Positions 1-6,811 of a DNA stretch of 11,165 nt are shown piece after piece. The DNA is taken from positions 1 through 11,165 of the forward strand of contig JABZJU010000004.1 of the NCBI GenBank assembly GCA_015257635.1, in the 5' to 3' direction. Source of the stretch: Nanosynbacter sp. (GTDB lineage Bacteria > Patescibacteriota > Saccharimonadia > Saccharimonadales > Saccharimonadaceae). The position numbers were made by a program, and so were the translations under genes. How positions within the stretch are numbered: position 1 is the first letter of the stretch; every line of letters starts with the position of its first letter. The notes beneath the pieces were generated by a model. It did no database searches. It saw only the letters and a program-made list of their open reading frames with translations, and was not told the origin of the DNA.

Positions 1-1471
1 CCTTTACGTTCGCCTCTTTAATATCTGGACCACCCTTGCCATTCGTAGTTAAGCGCACAGTCTGTACATTATGCGCCCTAGAAAATTGTGAAAACGCAAC
101 CTTATTTACTCCATTGTCATAAATTCTCTGTGACTTCTTACCAGAAATCTCCTCTTTAAGTTTTGCTTCCACAAAGTTTTTTAACTCATTCTTATCAATA
201 GCCAACGCGCTGGCGGTAATTGTCGATTTTAGAGTCACAGCTCCGGTAGCTTCGCCATCCACAGCCACGCTCGAGCTAGGATCTGATCGATTTTCAACAT
301 AGCTTTCAGTTATAACCGTTGCCGAATCGCCAAATGACGACAACAATTGCTCTTTTAATCCATCAATCTTCTTTTCGCTCAGCTTGCTTTTTGCCGATTC
401 TATATCACCAGCCGTCACAACTGTCGCAGTTTTATCGGTACCGCCACTGGTAGCAGACCGTAGCGACGCAGAAATATCATCAACTGAGATACTCATTCTT
501 CCAGTCGCTGCATTATACTGAGCTCCGCCCTCACTAGCGGTAATAGCCCCAGAAGCAGATCCCGAACATTTATATCCTGGACAGCTCCAACCCAATGTAG
601 CCCCTGGAACAGTCACAGAAGAATTCAAAGTATAAGACAGTCCGCTATTTTTCAAAATTGTACCAGCCGAAATAGTCACACTACTTGATGACGAGTTGCT
701 GAAGACGACTACCCCAGTAGCCTTCTCTCCAACATTCTTTTTGCCTGTAGCAGAAAATTCAACACTAACTTCCTTTGTCAATTCTTTCTTTATAGGCTTA
801 ATAATATTAGATTTTACGTTTGTAGCGGCTGTTTCATTCAAGCCAACGGTATCACTGACCGTCATACTAGTAGTCTTTGCTGAAATAACAACCGTGGCAC
901 GTGGCGCAAACCAAATTGCCCAAACCAAAAATACGATCAAAAGCAAGGCCCCGCCGCCTATCAGTAAGAACTTTTTACGAAATGTATTAAAATCAGGAAC
1001 TTTCGGCTTTTTAACCATCTTTTTCAGAGAATCCAGTCCCTTAGACTCCTTCTTGTTTGCATCAGCTATAGCATTATCTACGACAGAATCTTCATCAGAT
1101 TTCTTTGATCTTTTCGCGGAATCCGCCATATCTCCAACCGCTAGTTTGCCGCCATCAATCACATCATTATCGTCATCAACTTTCAGTACCGGAATCTCTG
1201 CAATTTCCGGTTTACTTTGAAGCGTTTTTGCAATCGGAATTTTCGCAGACGCTGCTAATCCAATCAAAACAGAATCATTCGTGATTAATACAATTCTCTT
1301 ATCTGCTGAAGTTGCCGCCCGAGCTAGTAATCGAATATTAACCGCACTCTGTAAAACGCCAATTCTTCGAGGTGGCACCAACGCAATAATTCTCTCTTTC
1401 GACGCCTTAATCTTACTAATTATCGTCGTAATGTCGTCTTCTACATCGATATAAATAACGTCTTTATTCAT
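1..1471 (-). CDS. Membrane-anchored baseplate J-like protein, 3' end outside window
   Basis: This frame is open from an ATG at 1471 to the window edge (490 codons, no stop), so the C-terminus is missing. Residues 1-95 look like a globular cytoplasmic alpha/beta domain (IIALVPPRR, then LLARAA, then RIVLITND, then IPIAKTLQSKPEI). From memory this matches the N-terminal domain of baseplate J/gp47-annotated proteins in CPR and Chloroflexi. Residues 96-166 are a charged, low-complexity linker. One membrane helix lies at about 168-188, with lysines just before it, so residues 190 onward should be outside the cell. The outer part has the baseplate-J signature at about 251-322 (ATGVVVFSN, SAGTILKNSG, VTVPGA, GAITA, YNAATG) and contains C297 and C302. 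A second alpha/beta stretch follows at 330-480. The gene starts 1 base after the FtsA-like stop with no good Shine-Dalgarno, so the two are probably translationally coupled. Function is unknown; the baseplate name reflects fold similarity and does not imply a phage tail. Confidence 0.8.
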   Translation of the reverse strand, partial: MNKDVIYIDVEDDITTIISKIKASKERIIALVPPRRIGVLQSAVNIRLLARAATSADKRIVLITNDSVLIGLAASAKIPIAKTLQSKPEIAEIPVLKVDDDNDVIDGGKLAVGDMADSAKRSKKSDEDSVVDNAIADANKKESKGLDSLKKMVKKPKVPDFNTFRKKFLLIGGGALLLIVFLVWAIWFAPRATVVISAKTTSMTVSDTVGLNETAATNVKSNIIKPIKKELTKEVSVEFSATGKKNVGEKATGVVVFSNSSSSSVTISAGTILKNSGLSYTLNSSVTVPGATLGWSCPGYKCSGSASGAITASEGGAQYNAATGRMSISVDDISASLRSATSGGTDKTATVVTAGDIESAKSKLSEKKIDGLKEQLLSSFGDSATVITESYVENRSDPSSSVAVDGEATGAVTLKSTITASALAIDKNELKNFVEAKLKEEISGKKSQRIYDNGVNKVAFSQFSRAHNVQTVRLTTNGKGGPDIKEANVK

Positions 1472-1472
1472 T

Positions 1473-2735
1473 TTAAATCTTTAACAACCTATTTACTTTT
1501 TCAACTAAACTATTACCGTCTTGACTACCGATAATTGTATCATATCCAACTCGCAACAAGCCCATTGCGGTTACAAATGTGTGATCGCTAATATCTCCAG
1601 TTTCATCGACTATCCCTGTAATATCACTTGGATTGATATATTGAACTACTGGTTTCTTAGTAAAAGGCAGGTCTTCCGGCCAGCGTCGAGTTTTCAGAGC
1701 TTCAGTAATTTTCTGCAAGCTCGATCCGCCACCACACAGTAAAATCCTATTCGGCAAATAATCGACATTATCAAAATCGCTCAGCGCCAATTCAACGCCT
1801 GATAGCCAAACTTCCAAAGTCTTGTCGATCGCTGCGTCAACTTTTTTCTTTACACTAGGCTTCAAATTCTCATTATCAATATTCAGCTTCAACTTTTCTG
1901 CATCTTTGAAGCTTAAATCCAGGTCAGCCGCAATAGTCCTAGTGAAACTGCGTCCACCAATACCAAACATCTTTGTGCCTTCGACTCCGCCGTCATTAAC
2001 AACTGCAATATCCGTCGTGCCACCACCAATGTCCGCTAGAATCGCCGTAAAATTGCTATCCGTATCCGACCCCAAAACGCTCCTACTCACCGCAAATGGC
2101 TCAGCAGCCACAGCCACTAAATCCAGCGCAAGCTCGTCCGCAACCTTCTCCAGCGCACCAATGTGGACCATCGGAGCAAATGCTGTGTAGATCTGTACAG
2201 CCACATCTCGTCCCTGAAAACCGATCGGATTTGAAACTTTATAGCCGTCAATATGAATACTCACCAATGCCGAGTTAACCAGCTTCACTTCAACATCTTC
2301 ATTGCCAGTTTCCAGTGCAATTTGAGCCTGAGCTTTTCCCTGAGCTCGCTCCTGAACCTTCTCAATAATAAATTCCATCTCATCAATATCTAATGGCTTA
2401 TTTGGCTGCGGCCTACGATAGCGAATAGTATTCGTAACACCCTTAACTAATTCACCCGCAATACCAATAACAACTCGCTTACCCTGAACACCGGCTTGAT
2501 CCTCAGCCTCAGACAGAGCCTCTTCGCAATTCGCCACAACACCAGCAATATCAGCAATTGCACCGCTGTGCATATCACCCATTTCCTGCTGTTTTCGACC
2601 AACACCAATAATCTTCAGCTCGTCGTCTTTAACTTCAGCGATCAACGCCTTAACCACTTCCGTACCAATATCTAAGCTAACCAATAGTTCGCGACTATCT
2701 TTATCAGACTTCTTCAACATGTCTTTCAATGCCAT
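1473..2735 (-). CDS. FtsA/PilM-like actin-fold ATPase (FtsA family)
   Basis: This 420-residue protein has the actin-fold ATP-binding motifs in order: phosphate-1 LDIGTE (21-26), phosphate-2 ADIGGGTTD (234-242) and the adenosine motif CGGGSSL (334-340). Residues of about 86-185 between them fit the SHS2/1C subdomain that defines FtsA and PilM. The C-terminus, SLVEKVNRLLKI (409-420), is a short amphipathic helix like the membrane-targeting tail of FtsA. FtsA tethers FtsZ filaments to the membrane at the septum; PilM binds the cytoplasmic tail of PilN in type IV pilus assembly. No ftsZ or pil gene is visible. The gene is immediately followed by a bitopic protein with a cytoplasmic N-domain, which looks more like the PilM-PilN arrangement. 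Length and tail favour FtsA, context favours a PilM-type role; I am sure of the superfamily and unsure of the exact role. Start ATG 2735 lies just downstream of a TATAAT box. Confidence 0.85.
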   Translation of the reverse strand: MALKDMLKKSDKDSRELLVSLDIGTEVVKALIAEVKDDELKIIGVGRKQQEMGDMHSGAIADIAGVVANCEEALSEAEDQAGVQGKRVVIGIAGELVKGVTNTIRYRRPQPNKPLDIDEMEFIIEKVQERAQGKAQAQIALETGNEDVEVKLVNSALVSIHIDGYKVSNPIGFQGRDVAVQIYTAFAPMVHIGALEKVADELALDLVAVAAEPFAVSRSVLGSDTDSNFTAILADIGGGTTDIAVVNDGGVEGTKMFGIGGRSFTRTIAADLDLSFKDAEKLKLNIDNENLKPSVKKKVDAAIDKTLEVWLSGVELALSDFDNVDYLPNRILLCGGGSSLQKITEALKTRRWPEDLPFTKKPVVQYINPSDITGIVDETGDISDHTFVTAMGLLRVGYDTIIGSQDGNSLVEKVNRLLKI

Positions 2736-2744
2736 ATAAGAAAT

Positions 2745-2773
2745 ATTATATAACGCTTGTGATTTTAGAGCAA
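2745..2773 (-). promoter_or_regulatory. Promoter of the FtsA-like gene
   Basis: On the minus strand TTGCTC (2768-2773) is separated by 17 bases from a perfect TATAAT (2745-2750). The -35 matches 3 of 6 consensus positions; the -10 is perfect. Only 9 bases separate the -10 from the ATG at 2735, so the predicted transcript has a leader of 0-3 bases. The promoter sits in the 49-base gap after alaS. Confidence 0.6.
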
Positions 2774-2784
2774 CAGTTAATTAT

Positions 2785-4668
2785 CTATCTTAAAACAGCC
2801 TTGATTCGACGAATTCCAGCCGAGCTAGATTCTTCTTTGGTGATTTTGAATCGCTTGCCATCTTCAGCCAAAACTCCAGTGTGTTCGACATGTGGACCGC
2901 CGCAAACTTCAAAGCTGACGACATTATCATCCTTGCCAATAGAATACACCTTAACTTCGTCGCCGTAACGCTCACCGAATGCGCCAATTGCACCCATGCT
3001 CAATGCCTCATCGGTCGGATATACAGCAAAGCTAACTGGTAAATCTTCATCAATCCAAGCATTAACTTGATCTTCGACCGCCTGTTTTTCTTCTGGCGTC
3101 AATTTATCGTGATTAAAATCAAAGCGCAATCGATCAGCGGTAATATTGCTTCCGTGCTGCTGTAAATCTGGCGCATTCAAAACCTTACGTAACGCTGCAC
3201 CCAACAAATGTGTCGCCGTGTGATATTTCAGATGAATAGAGTCATGACCTTCCAAGCCGCCGCTAAATTGTCCTTTGCGAGCTGTCTTAGAGCGCTGTCG
3301 CTGCTCATCCATTTTCGCGGTAAATTCCTCGCGCCAATTGTCCGAAAGTTTAATTCCCTGTTTATATGCCTCTTCCGTACTGAGTTCCACTGGGAAACCG
3401 AAAGTGTCGTACAAAGTGAACAATTCTTCACCAGTCAAGCCATCGTCAATGTAGCGCTGCATTTGTCGCAAACCTTTTCTCAAAGTCTGGCGAAAAGCTT
3501 TCTCCTCCTTAACAAGGACAGCAATTATATTATCGCGATTATTCTTCACCTCTGGAAAATCGGCTTCATACAAATCAGCAATCGTCGGCACAACTTCTTG
3601 CAGGAAATTCTGCTCGATCCCCAAATCAAAACTATAACGAATTGCCCGACGGAGCAGACGACGCATTACATAGCCCTGCTCTTTATTACTTGGCACACAC
3701 CCATCAACCGCCATAAACGTCGCAGCCCTCAAATGATCAGCAATCACTCGCATACTTTCGGTATGTGAAGCATAATCCTTGCCACTCAGATCTTGCAGTT
3801 TTTCAATAATCGGCCAGAGCAAACTAATCTTAAAGACGTCAGGATCATTATTTGCTGCAGCCGCGATTCGCTCAAGTCCAGATCCATGATCAATATTTGG
3901 CTTATCGAGTGGTTCAAATTGCCCCTCAGCAACTTTTTTGTACGCCATAAATACGTTATTACCAATCTCCATAAATCGACCACAATCGCAATTCGGATGA
4001 CAATTTTCACCAAATTTTGGATCATGCTCAATGAAATCAAACTCATAAAACATCTCACTATCTGGACCGCACGGATCACCAACCGGAGTAGTTTCTGGAC
4101 CGCCATTGCGACTCCACCAGTTTTTACTGCCGTCATAAAAGAAAATTCTTTCACCTGGATTTACACCACGCGCCGCTCCCTGCTCTTCGCTGCCGATATC
4201 CGCCATTTTTGCATCGATGCCCTTTTCTGCAAACTTTTTCTGCCACAATTTAGCCGCTTCAACATCTTTCTCAATATTATATTCCGGCGCGCCAATAAAA
4301 CACGTTACGTACAATCTCTGCGGATCAAGACCAATTTCCTCAGTCAAAAACGTCCACATCCAGCCAATTTGCTCTTCCTTAAAATAGTCGCCCAAACTCC
4401 AGTTTCCAAGCATCTCAAAAAACGTTGTATGACGATTATCGCCAATGTCGTCGATGTCCTGCGCTCGCAAACACGTTTGAGAATCGGCAATTCTCTTACC
4501 TTCGGGATGTGCCTCACCAAGCAAGTACGGAATCATCGGCTGCATTCCGGCGCCCGTAAATAAAGTCGTCGGGTCATTAGTTAAAATCAACGGCGCACGC
4601 TCAACAACGGCGTGACCCTGTTTTTTATAAAATTCAAGATATTTACTACGTATTTTTTGGGCATTCAT
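2785..4668 (-). CDS. alaS: Alanine--tRNA ligase, reduced form
   Basis: AlaRS charges tRNA-Ala with alanine in the cytoplasm. From ATG 4668 the protein is 627 residues, against about 876 in E. coli. Class II catalytic-domain signatures are present: TTFFEMLGNWSLGDYF (81-96), GDPCGPDSEMFYE (197-209), GSGLERI (262-268), MRVIADHLRA (306-315), GYVMRRLLRRAIR (332-344) and DTFGFPVELS (421-430). The editing (SAD) core keeps its zinc ligands in HTATH (H483, H487) and CGGPH (C589, H593). The protein ends directly after that core, so DHHA1 and C-Ala are absent. The roughly 100-residue beta-barrel that precedes HxxxH in the E. coli enzyme is replaced by a short linker (about 465-478). A Cys/His cluster, CHPNCDCG (223-230), is extra. 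The in-frame ATG at 4698 was rejected because a TATAAT box lies between it and 4668, and family homology starts at MNAQKIRSKY. Confidence 0.95.
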   Translation of the reverse strand: MNAQKIRSKYLEFYKKQGHAVVERAPLILTNDPTTLFTGAGMQPMIPYLLGEAHPEGKRIADSQTCLRAQDIDDIGDNRHTTFFEMLGNWSLGDYFKEEQIGWMWTFLTEEIGLDPQRLYVTCFIGAPEYNIEKDVEAAKLWQKKFAEKGIDAKMADIGSEEQGAARGVNPGERIFFYDGSKNWWSRNGGPETTPVGDPCGPDSEMFYEFDFIEHDPKFGENCHPNCDCGRFMEIGNNVFMAYKKVAEGQFEPLDKPNIDHGSGLERIAAAANNDPDVFKISLLWPIIEKLQDLSGKDYASHTESMRVIADHLRAATFMAVDGCVPSNKEQGYVMRRLLRRAIRYSFDLGIEQNFLQEVVPTIADLYEADFPEVKNNRDNIIAVLVKEEKAFRQTLRKGLRQMQRYIDDGLTGEELFTLYDTFGFPVELSTEEAYKQGIKLSDNWREEFTAKMDEQRQRSKTARKGQFSGGLEGHDSIHLKYHTATHLLGAALRKVLNAPDLQQHGSNITADRLRFDFNHDKLTPEEKQAVEDQVNAWIDEDLPVSFAVYPTDEALSMGAIGAFGERYGDEVKVYSIGKDDNVVSFEVCGGPHVEHTGVLAEDGKRFKITKEESSSAGIRRIKAVLR

Positions 4669-4675
4669 GAGTGTA

Positions 4676-4684
4676 ATTATACCA
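4676..4684 (-). promoter_or_regulatory. Extended -10 promoter of alaS (leaderless)
   Basis: The minus strand reads TGGTATAAT, a perfect extended -10 (TGn plus TATAAT), followed by 7 bases and the alaS ATG at 4668. A -10 this close puts the transcription start at or next to the A of the start codon. No Shine-Dalgarno lies in the 7 bases. No -35 consensus is seen at 16-18 bases upstream, as is acceptable for extended -10 promoters. The box lies 6 bases downstream of the rpsP terminator stem. Confidence 0.65.
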
Positions 4685-4685
4685 T

Positions 4686-4713
4686 AAAATAACCCCACCT
4701 TACAGATGGGGTT
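4686..4713 (-). terminator. Intrinsic terminator after rpsP
   Basis: A perfect 7-base-pair stem (AACCCCA at 4713-4707 read on the minus strand, TGGGGTT at 4697-4691) encloses a 9-base loop and is followed by ATTTTAT. It starts 28 bases after the rpsP stop codon. The U-run is short (four), so termination may be partial. Any readthrough would enter alaS. Confidence 0.65.
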
Positions 4714-4741
4714 TATAGATCAAATCGCCAATCTCAACAAA

Positions 4742-5089
4742 TTATTCAGCTACTTCTTCAGCTGACTCTTCTTTTGGTTGATTCTTGCGAAGTTTTTCTG
4801 GATTACGGATGGCTTTGTGCTTGTCAGCGGAAACTTCCTTAACCCACTTTGGCAACTTAACGCCAGCTTCTTTCAATAGCTTAACTACGCGTGGTGTTGG
4901 CTGTGCGCCATTGTCCAAATATTTCTGAGCCAATTCAACTTGGATATTTGATTCTTTAGTGTGTGGGTTGTAGCTACCGACATAAGCGACTACACGACCG
5001 CTTGATGGATGACGATGTGCTTCTTGTACCGCCAAGCGATATACTGGATAACCTTTGCGACCCAAACGTTGCAAACGAATTGCTAGCAT
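4742..5089 (-). CDS. rpsP: 30S ribosomal protein S16
   Basis: The 115-residue protein begins MLAIRLQRLGRKGYPVYRL, the S16 family signature, followed by GSYNPHTKES (38-47), an AQKYLDNGAQPTPRV stretch (54-68) and LLKEAGVKL. S16 binds 16S rRNA in the body of the small subunit and is needed for 30S assembly. Residues 80-115 form a Lys/Glu-rich tail ending EESAEEVAE, a variable extension common in this family. In many bacteria rpsP is followed by a KH-domain RNA-binding protein, rimM and trmD; here it stands alone between its own promoter and terminator, with mnmA upstream and alaS downstream. A Shine-Dalgarno lies 10 bases before the ATG. Confidence 0.98.
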   Translation of the reverse strand: MLAIRLQRLGRKGYPVYRLAVQEAHRHPSSGRVVAYVGSYNPHTKESNIQVELAQKYLDNGAQPTPRVVKLLKEAGVKLPKWVKEVSADKHKAIRNPEKLRKNQPKEESAEEVAE

Positions 5090-5099
5090 AAAATTAATT

Positions 5100-5107
5100 C
5101 TTCCTTT
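5100..5107 (-). promoter_or_regulatory. Shine-Dalgarno of rpsP
   Basis: AAAGGAAG on the minus strand ends 10 bases before the rpsP ATG at 5089. It contrasts with the SD-less starts of alaS, metG and the desulfurase. Confidence 0.55.
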
Positions 5108-5140
5108 AACTCTACGTTTTATTATTCCTTACTTTAGAAC

Positions 5141-5169
5141 AGTTTACACTATTTTTCCTATAACGTCAA
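5141..5169 (-). promoter_or_regulatory. Promoter of rpsP
   Basis: TTGACG (5164-5169) and TAAACT (5141-5146) are separated by exactly 17 bases on the minus strand, a good sigma-70-type pair. The predicted leader is about 45 bases and includes the Shine-Dalgarno. The -35 overlaps the TGA stop of mnmA (5166-5168), so rpsP can be transcribed independently of the upstream operon. Confidence 0.6.
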
Positions 5170-6218
5170 TCTGTTTTCACGATTCCGCCACCCAAACATT
5201 CATCGCCGTCATATATTACCGCAGATTGACCCGCGGCTACGGCACGCTCAGAAGCAGAAAGGTGCACAATATCTCCGTCAATTTTCGCGTCGAATAAAGC
5301 GCCTCGATGACGCAACCGAACCTGCACGTCCTTATCTTTATGCGGCGCTTGATTAATCCAATGAATATCCGCCAGCCTAAGTTCTTTTCGCCACAGATTA
5401 TCATTATCAATTGAGCGCGACACGTAAACCTCATTTTTCTCCATATCCTTGCCCACAACATAATAAGGTAATCCACCGCCGACGTTCAGTCCATGACGCT
5501 GACCGAGTGTATAAAAAATTGCGCCGTCATGTTTACCAACGACAGATCCCGTCTGCTGATCAATGATGTTTCCTGGCGCAGTTTTAACATATTCCGACAA
5601 AAACTCACGAATTCCAACTTGCCCAACAAAACAAATTCCCATTGATTCCTTTTTGCTAGCCGTCCACAAACCACGCTCTTTCGCCATTTCGCGAACTTCC
5701 GCCTTAGTAAAATCGCCCAACGGAAATATGGTTTTTGACAAAGCCTCCGAAGTCACTCGATATAAGAAGTAGGTTTGGTCTTTATTATCATCACGAGCGC
5801 GTAACAATTTAGCCGACGAAGACGATTCATGCGCAACGCGCGCATAATGCCCTGTCGCGATATAATCCGCTCCAGCCGCCAACGAAGCCTCCAAAAATAT
5901 CTTAAACTTCACTTCTTGATTACACATAATATCTGGGTTTGGCGTGCGACCCGCTTGATATTCGCGAATCATGTAATCGACAACGTTTTGCTTATATTCT
6001 TTCTGGAAATCAAAAACTCGAAAATCAATACCCAAGCCAACCGCCACACGCTTGGCGTCAGCAACATCTTCCGCCCACGGACAATGCATTCCGGGAAGAT
6101 CTTCAGACCAGTTTTTCATATAAACGCCCGTTACATCGTAACCCTGCTCAACCAAAAGTGCTGCGGCCACGGAGGAGTCCACGCCACCAGACATACCAAC
6201 AAAAACTTTTTTACTCAT
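5166..6218 (-). CDS. mnmA: tRNA-specific 2-thiouridylase MnmA
   Basis: MnmA adenylates and thiolates U34 of tRNA-Lys, tRNA-Glu and tRNA-Gln to give the 2-thio part of mnm5s2U. The PP-loop SGGVDSS is at residues 10-16. The two catalytic cysteines are in place: C99 in NPDIMCNQEVKF and C196 in SMGICFVG. Other family signatures are ATGHYAR (121-127), KDQTYFL (146-152) and a YTLGQRHGL stretch. The C-terminal beta domain ends AGQSAVIYDGDECLGGG, as usual. Its 350 residues are near the normal 360-370. The start ATG overlaps the stop of the DUF218 gene by 4 bases (ATGA), so translation is probably coupled. A cysteine desulfurase two genes upstream is the obvious sulfur donor. No TusA-E relay gene is present, as in Bacillus, where the desulfurase YrvO feeds MnmA directly. 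Confidence 0.97.
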   Translation of the reverse strand: MSKKVFVGMSGGVDSSVAAALLVEQGYDVTGVYMKNWSEDLPGMHCPWAEDVADAKRVAVGLGIDFRVFDFQKEYKQNVVDYMIREYQAGRTPNPDIMCNQEVKFKIFLEASLAAGADYIATGHYARVAHESSSSAKLLRARDDNKDQTYFLYRVTSEALSKTIFPLGDFTKAEVREMAKERGLWTASKKESMGICFVGQVGIREFLSEYVKTAPGNIIDQQTGSVVGKHDGAIFYTLGQRHGLNVGGGLPYYVVGKDMEKNEVYVSRSIDNDNLWRKELRLADIHWINQAPHKDKDVQVRLRHRGALFDAKIDGDIVHLSASERAVAAGQSAVIYDGDECLGGGIVKTD

Positions 6219-6811
6219 CTGGACAACCCCATAGCAAATAGCCCAATTCTCATTAATTCACCTATTGCCAACCACCAGCCCCACGGCGTTAACCACCACC
6301 ACGAACTCCAGTTTTTATCAGAAGCAACAGGATGGCTTCGAACTTTCACATCGTCAAATTGCGCTGAAAATTCGAGTTGCGCCCGACGCATATGATAACC
6401 ACTCGTCACCAAAATCACATCTTCAATTTTTCGCGAATCGACAATTTTCTTCACCTCGGTGGCGTTTTGTCTGGTCGTTTCGGAAGACTCGTCCATAACA
6501 ATAGCCTTCTCAGGAACGCCGCTATTAATCGCTCGCTGGTACATAGCCTTAGCGTTGGACGGGCCAGTTTTATCGGCCGCCGCGCCCGACACAACAATCA
6601 ACGGCGCCCAACCTTCTTTATACAGTTTAATAGCCTCGTCAGTTCGCGCATTCGTATCGCCACCGCTGACAACAACTATCGCATCAGCCTTACGACAATC
6701 ACCTTCACCCACGCCCTGACATTTTCCCAAATCATCTGGAGATAAATACGCACTAAGCCCAAAAATCACCAAAGCAGCAAAAATCATTAAGCCAACTAGT
6801 TTATGAATCAT
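6215..6811 (-). CDS. DUF218 / YdcF-SanA-like membrane-anchored protein
   Basis: This 198-residue protein has an N-terminal hydrophobic helix (about 5-23) and then a DUF218 (YdcF/SanA/ElyC-type) fold: KADAIVVVSGGD (41-52), RTDEAIKLYKEGWAP (56-70), IVVSGAA (72-78), SSETTRQNATEV (109-120) and VILVTSGYHMRRA (132-144). The Tyr-His-Met-Arg-Arg region is typical. Family members such as SanA and ElyC are linked to envelope integrity and peptidoglycan or lipid-carrier metabolism, but no reaction is established. The catalytic part is probably outside the membrane. The C-terminus is unusual, Trp-rich (six Trp in 168-180) and hydrophobic to residue 195, perhaps a second membrane contact. It overlaps its neighbours by 4 bases on both sides, so it is co-translated with the tRNA-thiolation genes although its function looks unrelated. 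Confidence 0.85.
   Translation of the reverse strand: MIHKLVGLMIFAALVIFGLSAYLSPDDLGKCQGVGEGDCRKADAIVVVSGGDTNARTDEAIKLYKEGWAPLIVVSGAAADKTGPSNAKAMYQRAINSGVPEKAIVMDESSETTRQNATEVKKIVDSRKIEDVILVTSGYHMRRAQLEFSAQFDDVKVRSHPVASDKNWSSWWWLTPWGWWLAIGELMRIGLFAMGLSR

Noticed and set aside
696..1220. Plus-strand open frame of 174 codons
   Set aside because: It lies antisense inside the long minus-strand baseplate J-like frame, has low-complexity Ser/Phe/Thr composition and matches no family I know.
1..1471. Phage tail or contractile injection system, suggested by the baseplate J-like region
   Set aside because: No sheath, tube, spike or other tail gene is present, the protein is membrane-anchored, and its neighbour is an FtsA-like ATPase. 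The similarity is to a fold only.
3793..4563. Plus-strand open frame of 256 codons antisense to alaS
   Set aside because: The minus strand encodes clear AlaRS motifs throughout this stretch. The plus-strand product has no recognisable domain and no promoter or ribosome-binding site.
4669..4698. Upstream in-frame ATG for alaS (10 extra residues)
   Set aside because: A perfect extended -10 lies between it and ATG 4668, and AlaRS homology begins at the second ATG.
5090..5165. Riboswitch or r-protein leader upstream of rpsP
   Set aside because: The leader is only about 45 bases after the predicted transcription start and I see no stable hairpin or known leader motif.
5055..5297. Plus-strand open frame of 80 codons across the rpsP-mnmA gap
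   Set aside because: It overlaps the rpsP promoter and both flanking genes in antisense and has no family resemblance.
5829..6395. Plus-strand open frame of 188 codons across the mnmA/DUF218 junction
   Set aside because: It is antisense to two genes with well-conserved motifs; its composition is that of a reverse-strand shadow.
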